From Leptoclinus maculatus (taxonomy: Eukaryota; Chordata; Actinopteri; Perciformes; Stichaeidae), in assembly GCA_032191485.1 (NCBI GenBank), contig JAVDOI010000016.1:4658719-4722718 (forward strand): a stretch of 64,000 bases of DNA, written 5' to 3'. Shown here piece by piece: positions 13,618 to 25,529 of the stretch (positions are counted from its first letter, which is position 1; every line of letters begins with the position of its first letter). The notes beneath the pieces are model-generated. The model did no database searches and was not told the DNA's origin. It saw nothing but the letters and a program-made list of their open reading frames with translations. Made by a program: the position numbers and the translations under genes.

Positions 13618-14699
13618 GCTGCACAAAGCAGTGTTGCTCTAAGTGATGAACCCCGAGTGGCTAACAGGTGTGTGCTCTGTAAAAGGGCCGGTCGTTTGTC
13701 AAGCCTCTTGAAAAGAGGAGCTGATGTCCACGAGTCCATTCAGTCATCGCTGACCGGCCTGAAAACCAAAAACACAGGCAGTATTATTTATAAATGGAGT
13801 ATAGACAGTTCTGTTTTAAATCTGAACAGTTTAATAGACTGTTTTCAATGTACTACAATATGTTCTTATGCCTGTGATGGTTTTGTTATCAGTATGCTGT
13901 GTTGTGTTTTTGCACAATGAGCTCACCAAGGCAGGTGTTGTAATAAAGTTAACTCAACTCATTTATTTTGGCTTATTTATTCATGTATTCACTCGTGATC
14001 CATCTTTGAGGTTTTGATGCAAAATAAGTGGAAAGAAAAAGACAGAGAAAAATGTAGAAGTGCCAAATACGTGCTAAAAATGCTTCTTCTGTTAAACTGC
14101 CACTGGTAATAAAATACCTCAAATACCTGTGAAACAACAACATATCCCATTTAATAGCTATTTTTCACAGGATATATTATAAAGGAAATAGAGGCTGTTT
14201 TGTACTTGGTTTCATTTGTTATGTTGCGTCATTATGATCAACTTTCTGTCTTTGCTTGGCGTCCCTTTTGAAAAGGAATAATCTGAATCTCAGTGGGATT
14301 ATAGGTAGAAGTAAATAAGAGACTAATGAGTATACTTTTTGTGAACCCTGCCTGGAAGATAATCCCCGTCATTATGATGAACACAGTGGCAGAAAAAAAG
14401 CCATAATTCAACCATTGTTAGCAAGAGTTTGATTACTTGTTCATTTAGTCGTAGGCTTTTAGCTTAATTACAGTAGAAAAATCTTAAATTTCAGAGTGCA
14501 AACCAGTAGCAATAAATACTCCTGTTACCATATGGTCATCAACCAAACTGCAAGATTTACAACCCCAGAATGAAAACCGAGAAGACAGTGATTTACATTT
14601 GTCTTGTGCGTGTTATTTGCATGTGCATGAGTGTTTTGTGCGTTATGTTGTGGTTTACTTACAAATGATCCCCCTCCATGAATGTAACAGTGCTTTATG

Positions 14700-14960
14700 G
14701 CAGCAGCAGCAGCAGCAGCAGTTGTCTCTGCTTTGCTCAGCTCCTAATTAGCCAGAATTAAGAAGTATTCCTCGGCCCATTGAGGAGTCCATTTCCTTTG
14801 AAATCAGAGCATAATAAACCTTAAGTAATTACCCCAACTCATGACTATTAACTCGCAAACCGCCAGCTTCCCTTGACAACATCCTCCTCAGTGTTGTGTG
14901 GTTAAAAGGCCATTGCAGCTACCCAGTTATTTACATCCCATCTGGCAGCCCGCGAGGGAC
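14700..14960. promoter_or_regulatory. Candidate regulatory block 3' of olig3
   Basis: It begins with a (CAG)7 run (14,701-14,721), then CTAATTAG (14,744-14,751), AGAATTAAG and GTAATTACC homeodomain-like sites in non-repetitive sequence. It lies 1.3 kb beyond the olig3 poly(A) signal. Confidence 0.3.
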
Positions 14961-16282
14961 ACACAGGCTATACTCATTCCTAAAGACAAAAAACGAAGAA
15001 GTGTAAAATGAACTCTTTCACTCTTTCTCAACTTAGCCACAGAACTTGTGTTTTCTTCCCTCCAAAATAAGTTACAAAAGGGCTTCATCGCCTCCTTTTC
15101 TTTTTCTCTCTTTCTTTATTTCTTTTTTTTTAATCCACACACACTCATTTGCATGTGCCGAGGCCGAGGAGGGGGTCTGAATGTATAATCTTCTTGCATT
15201 TAGTAGCCTGTAATCCCGACGCCTTTCTGTGATGTGATTTTCTCCTCTTGGTCCCCCATGAACAATTAACTTGTAATCTCCACAAACATACATTCTGTCG
15301 CTGCAGAGATGAGACGGTGAAACACCCAAGGGACCCGGCGGACAAACTGCTCTGCGCTCCCCGAGGCGGATCACTTTCTAGCTGTTACATGGAACAATTC
15401 AACTGGGCTCTATTAGGATGCAGCCAAGTCCCCTCATTTCATCCTCATTTCCCCTCTCTTTAACATTTGTTCTAGCTGCTCGGAAATGTTAAATAAATGC
15501 AGCCCGACCATGACCGTGTTTTAACTCATCAGCTGGTGTTTTTGTGCACAGAGGAGAAATAAAATTACAGGTTGACATCATATCAGATTTTTGTTTTAAA
15601 GTGTCTTGTGGTTGCAGGGAATCAACCTGTATAGCTTCCGGGCTTTCCGAGCTGTGTCCAAAATGTTCATTTTAATAGACAGAAAAACATCCTTAAAGTT
15701 CTGCTATTTTCATTTATACCCAGGAAAATTATATTTAGGTTAGAGTAATTTAAAGGGAAAAATACAAGGGTACATTTTGTCCACTCACTTGTAGTTTTCC
15801 TTTTTCATATTTTGTCGATAATCAACATATTTGACCGATTTCTTGTAAAATGCTACTGTATTCTGCTAAATGTAATTATCTTCGTTTATTTCAAATAACG
15901 TTCAGTAGAACTATAGAGTTTGTGAAAGTTAACACGTCGTTACTTTTTTCAACAGAGGCCTCGCTGTAATTTGAAATGCCACAAAAATATTTTCAATTGT
16001 TTTTACAACTGAAAAATGTGAGAGAATTTAATACTTTTTGACTGAAATAAAGGAATCAAATTTTTGGGATAAATGTTTGCTTTCATTTGAAAATAAAAAT
16101 ATGTTTTGAGGCTTTAGCTGTCAATGTGCTTAAAAATAAGTAAATGAATACGTTAAAATGTACCTGTACTAGACTTCAGGAAATGTAAATTATCGATAGG
16201 ACAAATATTGTTAGTGAGTGTTTAAGAGTGACATTTAAAAAAAAAGAGGAGAAGACAGTGAGATATGATCCATAATTTCAGT

Positions 16283-16288
16283 TTTATT
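16283..16288 (-). promoter_or_regulatory. olig3: Poly(A) signal of olig3
   Basis: AATAAA on the minus strand, about 680 bases beyond the olig3 stop codon. It is the best-placed signal for the 3' end and implies a 3' UTR of about 0.7 kb. No coding potential is seen between it and the stop codon. Confidence 0.6.
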
Positions 16289-16963
16289 GAAATTTCATCC
16301 AGGGACGCTGGGTGATAATAAATATTTCATCAATCATCAACAATGTACAAAAATAAAGACACAGGGTCTCTGGGCATAACAAATTCAGTTCAGCAAAAAC
16401 AATCATGCTGTGATAATTACACCATCATGCAAAAAAAGAGAAGAAAAAACAACAACAAATGGACATACAGTAAGCCACGAAATAAAAATAAATCTAAAGA
16501 ATTTTAAAACAAATTTCCACGGTGGCAGAGTCATTTTAGCCAAACACATGAATGTCACTATTGTCATTTACAACTCAAGTTTAAAATCCTTGGTACAAGG
16601 CACAGAGAGCATTCTTCGTTTTCACAAAATAACGCCTGATACAGAAAAAGGTCAAATGAAATCAACATGTCCATGCACCTTTCACATTGTGGCGTGGAAC
16701 TAAAACTCAGTCAGACACGAGAGGATCGTGGCATCTTGTTGCATGACGCACAACTTTTTCTTTTTACCTTCAATTGGAAAAGTCATCAGTCTTTATAAGT
16801 CCTTGTTACAAGGAGGAAAATAACGTTTTTTTTCTCATAAGCCCAACAAGAAAACAGACTAAACAACAACATGCACAAGTGATGCCAACTCCACCCTCAT
16901 GCCCTGAATTCTCTATTTACAAACATCGTTACATCTCTCAGTCTCCGCGTGTCTGTCAGACCA

Positions 16964-17607
16964 TCATTTCATCAGGTCCTTGCCATCCACTGTGAGTCTC
17001 GTGAGGCCGGCAGTGCTGATGGGGATGTGTGGAGGAGGGGGCATCTGGCAGATGGGGCAGGGACACGGCAGTCCGGCCCAATGCGGGAAGCCGGGGCCCA
17101 GCTGCATGGGCTGGGGCCCAACCGGGGAGCCCTTCATCAGGGCGTGGGGTGCTCGGATGGACGTGAGCCCCGGCAGCGCGCTCGACAGAGTGGTGGAGGT
17201 TGTCAGCCCGCTCGCGAGGAGAGGGTGCACCTGGTGCGCGGCGGCTGCGGCGGCGGCAGCGGCTGCAGCGGCGGGGTGTCCGGGGTGTCCACCTGCACCG
17301 GCGCCGTGCGCCACGGTGCCGCAGTGGAAAGCTGAGTTGTGCCCTCCGTAAATGTCCCCCACCAGCCGCTTCATCTCGTCCAAGGAGCTGTTGAGCATCA
17401 GGATGTAGTTCCTGGCGAGAAGGAGCGTGGCGATCTTAGACAACTTCCGCACCGAGGGCCCGTGCGCGTAGGGCATCACCTCGCGCAAGCCGTCCATGGC
17501 CAGGTTGAGGTCGTGCATGCGCTTCCGCTCCCGACCGTTAATCTTGAGACGGAGGTGGTACATTTCCTCCTCGGTGACTTGTTTCTTAAGTTTGAACTTG
17601 TCTCTGC

Positions 17608-17641
<34 letters not shown>

Positions 17642-17836
17642 TCCTACTGACTTGGGGTCTCCAGACCTCAGGAGATCGCTGGCGCTCAGCTTCTGGCGCA
17701 GCTCTGCGCTCTGCGTAGATGAGGAAACGGAGGAGCCAACGTGGTGATGATGGTGGTGCGGATGGTGGTCTCTGAGAGACATAACGTCCATGTCCGGTGA
17801 AGAGGCTCTGCTGCTCGGGCTGGAGTCTGAATTCAT
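16964..17836 (-). CDS. olig3: Olig3, basic helix-loop-helix transcription factor (single coding exon, 290 aa)
   Basis: Nuclear bHLH regulator that in vertebrates specifies dorsal hindbrain and spinal cord progenitors. The frame is intact over 290 codons. It opens with MNSDSSPSSRASSPDMD and has a His-rich stretch (H24-H32), a 12-Ser run (S66-S77), the bHLH domain at about residues 97-155 (basic part NGRERKRMHDLN, then the loop segment MPYAHGPSVRKLSK), a 12-Ala run (A189-A200), and a C-terminal LPCPCPICQMPPPP block ending KDLMK. From family knowledge, the MNSDSS start, the CxICQMPPPP block and the KDL(L/M)K end fit Olig3 better than Olig2, and the ifngr1/il22ra2 neighbours agree. The frame stays open 62 codons further upstream, but that part is translated GA repeat and 5' UTR, so the family-type Met at 17,836 was chosen. 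A fish-specific Olig paralogue is possible but less likely. Confidence 0.94.
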
Positions 17837-17904
17837 TTTATGGGTTCGCTTCCGAGGTTGTTGGGTAGGAGGTCGCTGCTGGCTTCCTCCCTCTCTCTCT
17901 CCCT

Positions 17905-17908
17905 CCCC

Positions 17909-17945
<37 letters not shown>
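17905..17945 (-). repeat. C15/(CT)n tract in the olig3 5' UTR (G15 and GA on the sense strand)
   Basis: A run of 15 C followed by about 13 CT units, only 69-109 bases upstream of the olig3 start codon. In the mRNA it would be GA repeat followed by a 15-G run, a potential quadruplex-forming or structured leader element. The exact length may be affected by sequencing slippage. Confidence 0.85.
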
Positions 17946-17949
<4 letters not shown>

Positions 17950-18074
17950 TTCTTCCCTCTCTCTTGTTGGAGCCTTCAGTCGCTCTGGTCACCTGATGTT
18001 GTCTGTATCCCTCCTGTCCCACGCTGCTGTCCCTCTTATCACATCGGTGTCCACTTTGCCTCTGCCGACTTGCT

Positions 18075-18079
<5 letters not shown>

Positions 18080-18170
<91 letters not shown>
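18080..18170 (-). repeat. Long (GA)n tract in the predicted olig3 5' UTR
   Basis: An almost pure CT dinucleotide run of about 78 bases, continuing with interruptions to 18,170. It reads as (GA)n on the olig3 sense strand and lies between the TATA box and the start codon, so it should be transcribed into the 5' leader. Confidence 0.9.
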
Positions 18171-18171
<1 letters not shown>

Positions 18172-18221
18172 ATATATCTGTCTCTGTGTGTCTCTGCGGT
18201 GAGGAGGACACTGATATAGGC

Positions 18222-18229
18222 TATTTATA
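18222..18229 (-). promoter_or_regulatory. olig3: TATA box of olig3
   Basis: The minus strand reads GTATAAATAG here, a near-ideal TATA box about 390 bases upstream of the olig3 start codon. A start site roughly 25-30 bases downstream (about 18,195) would give a 5' UTR of about 360 bases containing both GA-rich tracts. A GC box-like GGGGGCGG lies further upstream near 18,300. The TATA sequence is seen directly; the start site is inferred. Confidence 0.65.
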
Positions 18230-19697
18230 CACGCGGGGAAACAAAAGCAGCTTTCCTATTCATAACGCCTAGTTAGGAGGATGACGTGCCCGTTAGAAAG
18301 GGGGCGGTGTGCTTTGACCGCGGTGCGCAACCATTCACTGCCATTGTCAGGACACCGTTGGGGGGCACAGTGCGCCTCTTCTTCTTCTCTTCTTTTTTTT
18401 CTCCTCTTCTTCTCTTTCTTATCTCCTCTCCTCTCGTGGAACAGCAAGTTGCTCTTCCTGGGACAAACTGGTCAGTTTTGAAAATTGCTTCTTTTATACC
18501 ATTTTTTGTAAAACTTATACATGTTGTTTGGAGAACCTCCTGTACACTTTATATTTAAAAAGTGAAACACTACATTGGTTTCGGACTGCCTTGTCTGCTG
18601 AGATTTTTTTCGAGCTGCGTAATGTGAATTTTACGCACAAAATAATTGTTATAACCTCGCGCAATATGTTTTTTTTTTTATTATTATTTCACAGATTTTG
18701 ACATAAAATTGTTGATGAACTGCACTATTAGGAGGAGGAGAGACTGTGATCTGTTAAAAAAAAACTTCCATTCTCTCACACTAATCTTAAACTAAAGTGT
18801 CAGTTCGGCCGCTGGTTGCCTGAGGGAATGGGGAGGAATGGGAAGGGAAATTGCTTTCCCATTCAGCGGCTCCTGCGGCCGCAGGGGTGCGCGGCCTCCG
18901 CTGGGACAGAGGTAACATGCCCGCTCCGACACTCGGCACTCTGCTGGCCATATGGCAGCATGTGGGCCTCATGTCTTGGTCCTTCATACGACTTCTCATC
19001 GCTTCATGTCTTACAGAAAGTTCATCCTTCATTTAATTTATTCATTATTATTCATATTTTATATGTCAGCCTAAAACTTAAATTGTATCCCTAAAGATTA
19101 AATATAGGCTAGCCTAAACAATTCAGCACTAATTATTTTAAAATGTAGATGACAATCAAAATATGGAAAAAAAACGATTCACAATAGTCATATCATTTCA
19201 AGGATTTAAAGATAAATACTTTACTTGACCCTTAAGGGGAAATTTGGGCTAAATACAAACCCTTCACTCACACTCATAAAAACAATCTAAAAATACAAAA
19301 TAAGGACAAATTTTATGTATTTAAACATGAGAAACTGTCATAGCATAAATTGAAATCAGTCATCCTGCATTTTCACAATGCACTAAACCAATGTAGAACA
19401 TTTATCGATTATAAAACATAGTTTATTGATTCATCAAGGAAACAGACAGATCTCAGAAGGCGTTTTTGTGTTAAATTATTGGAAGAATACATTAAATTGA
19501 GTCAGTATTGTCTATATTGAGCTGCTGAGAGCGCACTCTCCACTCTGAAGAGTCTCCTCCAGATCTGTTTTGTGGAGGTGGAGTGGACGAACGGGCCGCC
19601 AAACAATAACATGTGGAAGTAACTGAAGCACTCTTCCTCTGACCAGCACCTCAGCATCCCTCCATCCATCCATCTGTCTATCCTTCCATCCATCCGT

Positions 19698-19700
<3 letters not shown>

Positions 19701-19772
<72 letters not shown>
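19701..19772 (+). repeat. (CA)36 tract preceded by a CCAT-type tetranucleotide stretch
   Basis: A pure CA run of 72 bases. The 45 bases before it consist of CCATCCATCCATCTGTCTATC-like tetranucleotide repeats. Confidence 0.95.
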
Positions 19773-19773
<1 letters not shown>

Positions 19774-22327
19774 CACTTCAAACTCGGATAATAAAGTCTG
19801 TCTCAAACTCTGCTCTCTGCTCCATCCTTCGCCAATGAGATCCCCCTGGTAGAACAGTAAAAATGTGTATTCACGGCCTCATTGTTGGCCCAGCAAAAGA
19901 GCCCTTCTCATAAAGGTGCTGCCAATGCAAAGAAAAGCGCTGGTCGGCTTTGCTCTCTCTTGGTGGCATTTGAAAGTGTAAAGCTTTGAATACCAATTGC
20001 TTGAACTGGACATATGTGAATCCGCTGTAAGCCTACTAATCCCGTCCCCAAGTGTTTCTTTGTGTGCGGGGCAGCCTCGCACACCCAAGAGAAAGTGTTC
20101 CTAATCCGGCCAATGTGGAGAAATGTGTGAATGAGAGGGGCAGAGGAGAGCTCACAGAGGAGGTATGTGAGCATGTATGTGTGCGACAGGTATCAGTTTG
20201 TGCAGGAATACATGCCTTTGAATGAGTTTCTTTTGCTTTATTTATGTTTTTCTGGTGTGTTTTTTTTTTTTTTTTGAGTGTAAGTCCATCTGAGGCCCCT
20301 GGCTCCACACCACCAGGACACTGGTCTAAGTGGAGGCAGTTATTCACCGTTCCCCCACACTACTGCCGCAGCAGGTCGCCCCTAATGTGCTCTTTTCACC
20401 GCGTAAGCTCCTCGCTTTCCTTTTATTCCTCTGTTCGTATTTTTTTTTTTGTATCTCTTCCCCTCTCTCCTCCTCTCACACTCTTTCTCGCGTACTGTCT
20501 CTTCTCTCCAGTTTCTGCTTGCATCTTCTCTTCTCTCTTTTAATCTTTATCTCTTTCATAAGTGGCTCGCTGCCCTCTCACATCAGTTTCCTGGGCAGCA
20601 AAAGGACAGCTAGTAAATGGGTGAAACTTTTAGTCAAAACTGGGTTCACCTACACACAGTACCCATGGGAAGAAAACCACCCAATACAATAGGTAGTTTT
20701 GACTCAATTTTACTGTTATTATGGTTGAAAACTGTTATAATCAAGCTTTTTTTTAAACTTACATGCTACTGTTTGTTACTGAATGCCGATTATATGTTTG
20801 AGTGTCGTGCACATTGTTTTGTACAACTAACTAAATTTGTGACAGTTTTATGGTCCAACTTGAGTCTAACATTGGATCAAAATAACAACATTATTAGTTT
20901 GGGTAAATAACCCAACAGTAATATAAAAGTGATAACGACTTCAACGGCGACTCAGCGACTATGTAGCTTTCAGTAAAACAAACATAATGTATGCTAGCCT
21001 TTCATATTAGAATTATTACAACAATATGAACATTTAGACTCCCTCATGTGGCTCAAAGGTGAACTGCAGATATACATTTTAAATAAAACACTGGAAGAAA
21101 TTCAGCAGATTTAATTGTCGAGCCTAGTAAAATCTCCTGTGACCCTATACTTGTGGTCCTGACTCAGTCTTTGACGGGTATAAGTGACTATAGCTGGTGA
21201 ACATAGCTGAGCATTTAGCAGCTAAAGAGACAGATATTTCCCTTAGGAGTTGGTGGAGACCAAAAACAGAGCTAAAAGAGAGTGAATATTGGAGTTGGAC
21301 AAACACAATTCCAAATGAATAACAATGTATCTCCATTTTCTAAATGTAATTTCTATCGCAGTCCATAAAACTTAAGTAACAGGATTTTAAAAAATGATAC
21401 ACCCGTTTAATTACATCAGAGAAGTGAACCGACGCTCTCCAGAAACAACCAATCTCCTCTCCGTCTCTCTCTCCTGGGTGGGCCACTAGACCCCCTCTAA
21501 CAAGCTCAGGGCAGTAAACAGTCAATGGAGGCGTCCCTCCAGCAGTATGTGAGGGAGACACAAGGTCAAGGTGGCAGCTCAAAGGTGTCAAGGTTGCTTT
21601 TAAAGTAAATTATTATGTGTTGCATTTACGAATATTTTGGAAATGGTTGTAAAATCTAGAGGAAATAGTTAGTTTCAGTTACTGTTTTTGATTGTGTTTG
21701 GCAATTAGGAGCCATTCAAAAGTACTGTTCTTAGTGTTCTGAAAATGATTTAATATGAGCACCTTGTTTCTGGTTTAGTAATCCCATTGGATTTGATTAC
21801 GTTGGCAATTTGTCTTTATCATATTTGTGTAATCTCACTGAAACATCCAGACACCTTCTAAATAACCAACTGCTGTTCAGTATTTTGTGTACTTAATTTG
21901 TCATCTTTTCTGCTTGAAATTGTGCTCAGCTGGCCTTGTGAGTTGTTGTTACATCAAGACGTCAACGCTACATCTTGTTTTGCTTTTGGGAATATGTCAT
22001 GTTGTCGAATTGAAATACAAATAGTCACACCTCACAAATCTGTTCCCTTCTCAGTTATGAGAAACGTTCTGTTCCAGCTTCAAAAAAGCTCGAGGCAAAG
22101 CTTTACCTGAATTAACGCAGTGGTCTTAAAGCCAAGAATGTGTCATGTTGTCTTGCCCTGAAGCGGAGAAGAATTACATTTTAACTAATGTTCCAGCAGT
22201 GCAAATGCAAACAGACAGAATGTTCAACACCTCTAAATTACCTGCCTATAAATCATATGAAAGACAGTGAGACATGTTTCTGTTTTTGCATTCAACATAT
22301 TGCAGGGTGTTTTAGAGACAATATAGA

Positions 22328-22376
<49 letters not shown>
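22328..22376. repeat. (TA)n tract with CATATA/GTATA interruptions
   Basis: An alternating AT run of about 48 bases, self-complementary over its length. Confidence 0.9.
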
Positions 22377-23539
22377 GTATGTATATAGTGGATGGAGGAA
22401 ACACGTCTGACTATCAGAAGTTATGAGTTCAATTAAGTACAATTAAGAATATTAATAAAATGTCTTCAAAAAGAATAATGACTTTAAATGACATTGTCAG
22501 CATTTTAAAGATGGTCTCACTAACTTATTAATTAAAAAAATTGGCGCCATCATTATTATAACTGAGGAACAAATAGCAGCAGAGAAGCAGAAAAAACTAA
22601 AAATTGTATTACATATGACGAGTTGACGAGTTGCTTATTATTTGTTCTAATATTTGTTTACTTATCACTTTATTCTTTTTTGTATTGTATACAACCATTA
22701 TATTATAAGTACTTTATTGCTGTTTATTTTTTCTGTATGTAACTATATTATGGAATAAAGTCAATAAGTCCCAGGTCAGGAATATGCAGATATTAAGCAT
22801 TTTTCTATTGTTCTCTGTATTTTTGTTGGTGCAGGGAGGATTCAGTAAACCACCTAAAGTTTCAAAAATCTGTCAATTCATTGAATGAAAAAAAGTTCTT
22901 GAGGACGACAAACTCCTGAGAGACTTCAAAGGGAATTATCTGTTTTGATTTTTAGAGATTGATTTAATGTATATTGTCAAACGGAACAACACAAACGTTG
23001 CTTGTTTGCTTGCACCGTGTTTCTTTGTTTGTTTTGTTGGACATAAATTACTTTGTCTGAAAGGTCCAGTCGGAATATTTGAGCTCTCTTTGGATGGAAG
23101 TTCATGTTGTTTATTTTAAGATTATATAAAATATTAATATGAAGCTTTTTTTCTAATCAGGTCTGCAGTATATTATGCCAAATGCATGTGTAAGCGTTGA
23201 TCTGCACTCCTTTCATTTTGCCCGTCAAAGATGCCATCAAACACAGTTTGAAGTTTCACAAAAAGAGATTTCACAAAAGGTTGAAGCATTCTATCCGCAG
23301 ATGGAAGACAGCAACACGAGTATTGAGATCTAAGAGTGAAACCCTCCAGCCTTTGTCAAAAGTACCTCTGAGATTCATTTATTTTCAATTAAAGCAGTAA
23401 AAAGTAAGAAGATGTACTGCACCTCTCAGAAATGTTTGGGTAACTTTTAAAAGTCTTATTTTTCCTTCTGTTTAAAAGAGAATATCAATAAGATTTCTGT
23501 CTTTCTTATTCTTTTTGTTTTGTGAAAAGTAAACAAACC

Positions 23540-23720
23540 TTCAAATTAGAGCAAGCCTTTAATTAAGGAGGCGATCAAACAATTAAACGCTCATTAATTA
23601 CAGACCTCACAACCATCTCCACCAACATGAATATTGAGTTCCTAATTAATATTTGTGGGGCTGTTTTGTTCTTGGAAGACATTAATTAGGCAAAAACAAG
23701 TCAAATTAACATTTCCGTAA
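23540..23720. promoter_or_regulatory. Candidate homeodomain-site cluster
   Basis: Four TAATTA-type cores (near 23,558, 23,592, 23,643 and 23,681) occur within 135 bases in a repeat-free block about 5.7 kb upstream of the olig3 start codon. Such clusters are typical of developmental enhancers. Inference only. Confidence 0.35.
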
Positions 23721-24149
23721 TGAAGAAACATACCTTCATGTTCTTATTGCTTTCTGTTTGAACATGCTCTGATACAAATGTGGTGTCTCAAAGCTTTCTG
23801 AAGCATGTTGATGATGAGTTTTATCAAACAGAAACAAGTTTTCTGTCTTGTTTTTTTTCTTCATCTGGATGCACTGCTCGAGGTGTGTATTTCTCTTTTG
23901 AAAAGAGAAATATTTAGTTTTTAGTTTAGTTTAGAATATTTTCTTCATCACCTTTTAGATGCCAGAGCTTAAATCCAGATTCAACATCACATTTTATCTC
24001 CCTGATCTCACAGAAATACGTGAAACACTTGTTAAGAGGTTGGGGTCATTTTATGTAAACCGGTTAGATCACGTTGGACTTTACACATTAACGCCAAAGA
24101 AAAGTCTCTCAAAATTATTTTCCCTTTTCATGGAGTGCAATGTTTCAAA

Positions 24150-24722
24150 AACGGAGGTACGCTTCTTCATAGTCTGGGGGAGAGTATGACATGAGAAGAT
24201 GGACACCACTCTTACCCGTAAATATGACGCCATGGGCAGAAGTTGGTTAGCTTAGCTTAGCTTAGCACAAAGACTGAAACCAAAGGAAATAGCGGGCTGG
24301 TATCTTGTTTGTTTAATCTGTACAAAAACTGAAAGTGTTTTTTTTTTACCGTTTTACAGGAGGCTATATGTCGGCCATGACTAGTAACTTCCTGGATTCT
24401 CCACTGGTTGCCTGGCAACTGCTCAGTGCCTCGAAATAGTTTCTAAACCTAAACCCTGTAAAACGGCTTATTGTCGTTTTTACAATTTTTTTTGTCGTTT
24501 ATATGCGAATTGAACACACAAGATATAACGTGTAGATTAGTGAGCCTTAGAGGAAGATTTTGTTATCTTTGGACAGAGCCAGGCGAGCTGTTTCCCTCTG
24601 TTTCCAGTCTTTATGCTAAGCTAAGCTAACCAGCTGATCGCTGTAGCTTTATCACATTAAACGGACAGATTTGAGAGTGGTATCATTATTTTCCCAGAAT
24701 GTCAAACTATTCCTTTAACATT
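24150..24722. mobile_element. Foldback (MITE-like) dispersed element with GCTTAGCTTAGCTTAGC arms
   Basis: The left arm GTTAGCTTAGCTTAGCTTAG near 24,245 and the right arm CTAAGCTAAGCTAACC near 24,617 are inverted copies. The match extends outwards (CCACTCT on both sides) and inwards (CAAAGACTG / CAGTCTTTATG). No coding capacity is seen. I recognise this as a dispersed family common in spiny-rayed fish genomes; its transposase class is not assigned here. Confidence 0.75.
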
Positions 24723-24802
24723 TATCTCCAGTATCATCCTCACCTCGGTCATCAGTCACCCTCCTCCTCCTCATTGGACTCACTCAGACATAAGCAGACA
24801 AA

Positions 24803-24835
<33 letters not shown>

Positions 24836-25240
24836 CTAGACACACCACCAGCACTTAACTAGCCTCCAGCCCGGCCCACCAGCTTTTGCAACAAGGTTCT
24901 CCTTTTAACTGTCCCTTTCAGCGCGGGACAATCGGACACCTCCCATCGCCTCCTTTCAGGCTGCAGCTCCAGCCTCGCCCCCCTCTCCTCCCCATGCTGC
25001 TCCCTGTGTCACTTTGTGTCCGCTTCGCCCCCTCGCAATGGGTGCACATGACCAGAAAATGAAGCAGGGGTCTCTGCAAGCGGAGAATGAAAGCGAGTAT
25101 GTTTGTGTGCGTTTTAGAGAAAGAGAGAGAGAGAAGGAGAGAGATTAACATGTAGGATTTAGGATGGTGTGATGGGGTGAGGGTGTGTGAGCGAGGTTAC
25201 ATGTAGAGAGGAAAGTTCGGATCAGGTCTGGCTGTGTTGT

Positions 25241-25244
<4 letters not shown>

Positions 25245-25336
<92 letters not shown>
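25245..25336 (+). repeat. (GT)46 tract
   Basis: A pure GT run of 92 bases, followed 145 bases later by a CA run (25,481-25,527, 47 bases). The two are complementary arms of a potential hairpin. Confidence 0.95.
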
Positions 25337-25338
<2 letters not shown>

Positions 25339-25477
25339 GTGTGTCCATCCATCTCAATCAATAACAAGATCATCACACACACAGGGTTGTAACCATGCGC
25401 ACATTCACAAATACATACAGTGCTCTCATGCAAACAAACAATGTATGTAGGACTGCAGCCACACTATTAGGAAAAAA

Positions 25478-25529
<52 letters not shown>

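Larger units (their letters stand above)
12526..16264. other. Non-coding region 3' of olig3
   Basis: Apart from the candidate blocks listed separately, a further unique GC-richer block lies at 15,120-15,500 and the rest is AT-rich. No gene is supported. Confidence 0.6.
18231..24149. other. Upstream (5') side of olig3, no further gene seen
   Basis: The first 700 bases are the presumed olig3 promoter region (GC-box-like sequence, pyrimidine tract 18,375-18,435, GC-rich stretch 18,800-18,960). Beyond this are CA and TA microsatellites, AT-rich sequence and the homeodomain-site cluster at 23.5 kb. Confidence 0.6.

Noticed and set aside
1..16264. tnfaip3 or another olig3-flanking gene
   Set aside because: Expected in the wider neighbourhood from human synteny, but no A20-like domain or other exon was seen in this flank.
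17837..18022. Upstream in-frame start giving a 352-residue Olig3
   Set aside because: The extra 62 residues are translated GA repeat (Arg-Glu runs). The family-type MNSDSS start and the TATA box position support the start at 17,836.
25245..25527. CRISPR-like or telomere-like array
   Set aside because: Simple dinucleotide repeats only; no repeat-spacer structure and a eukaryotic context.
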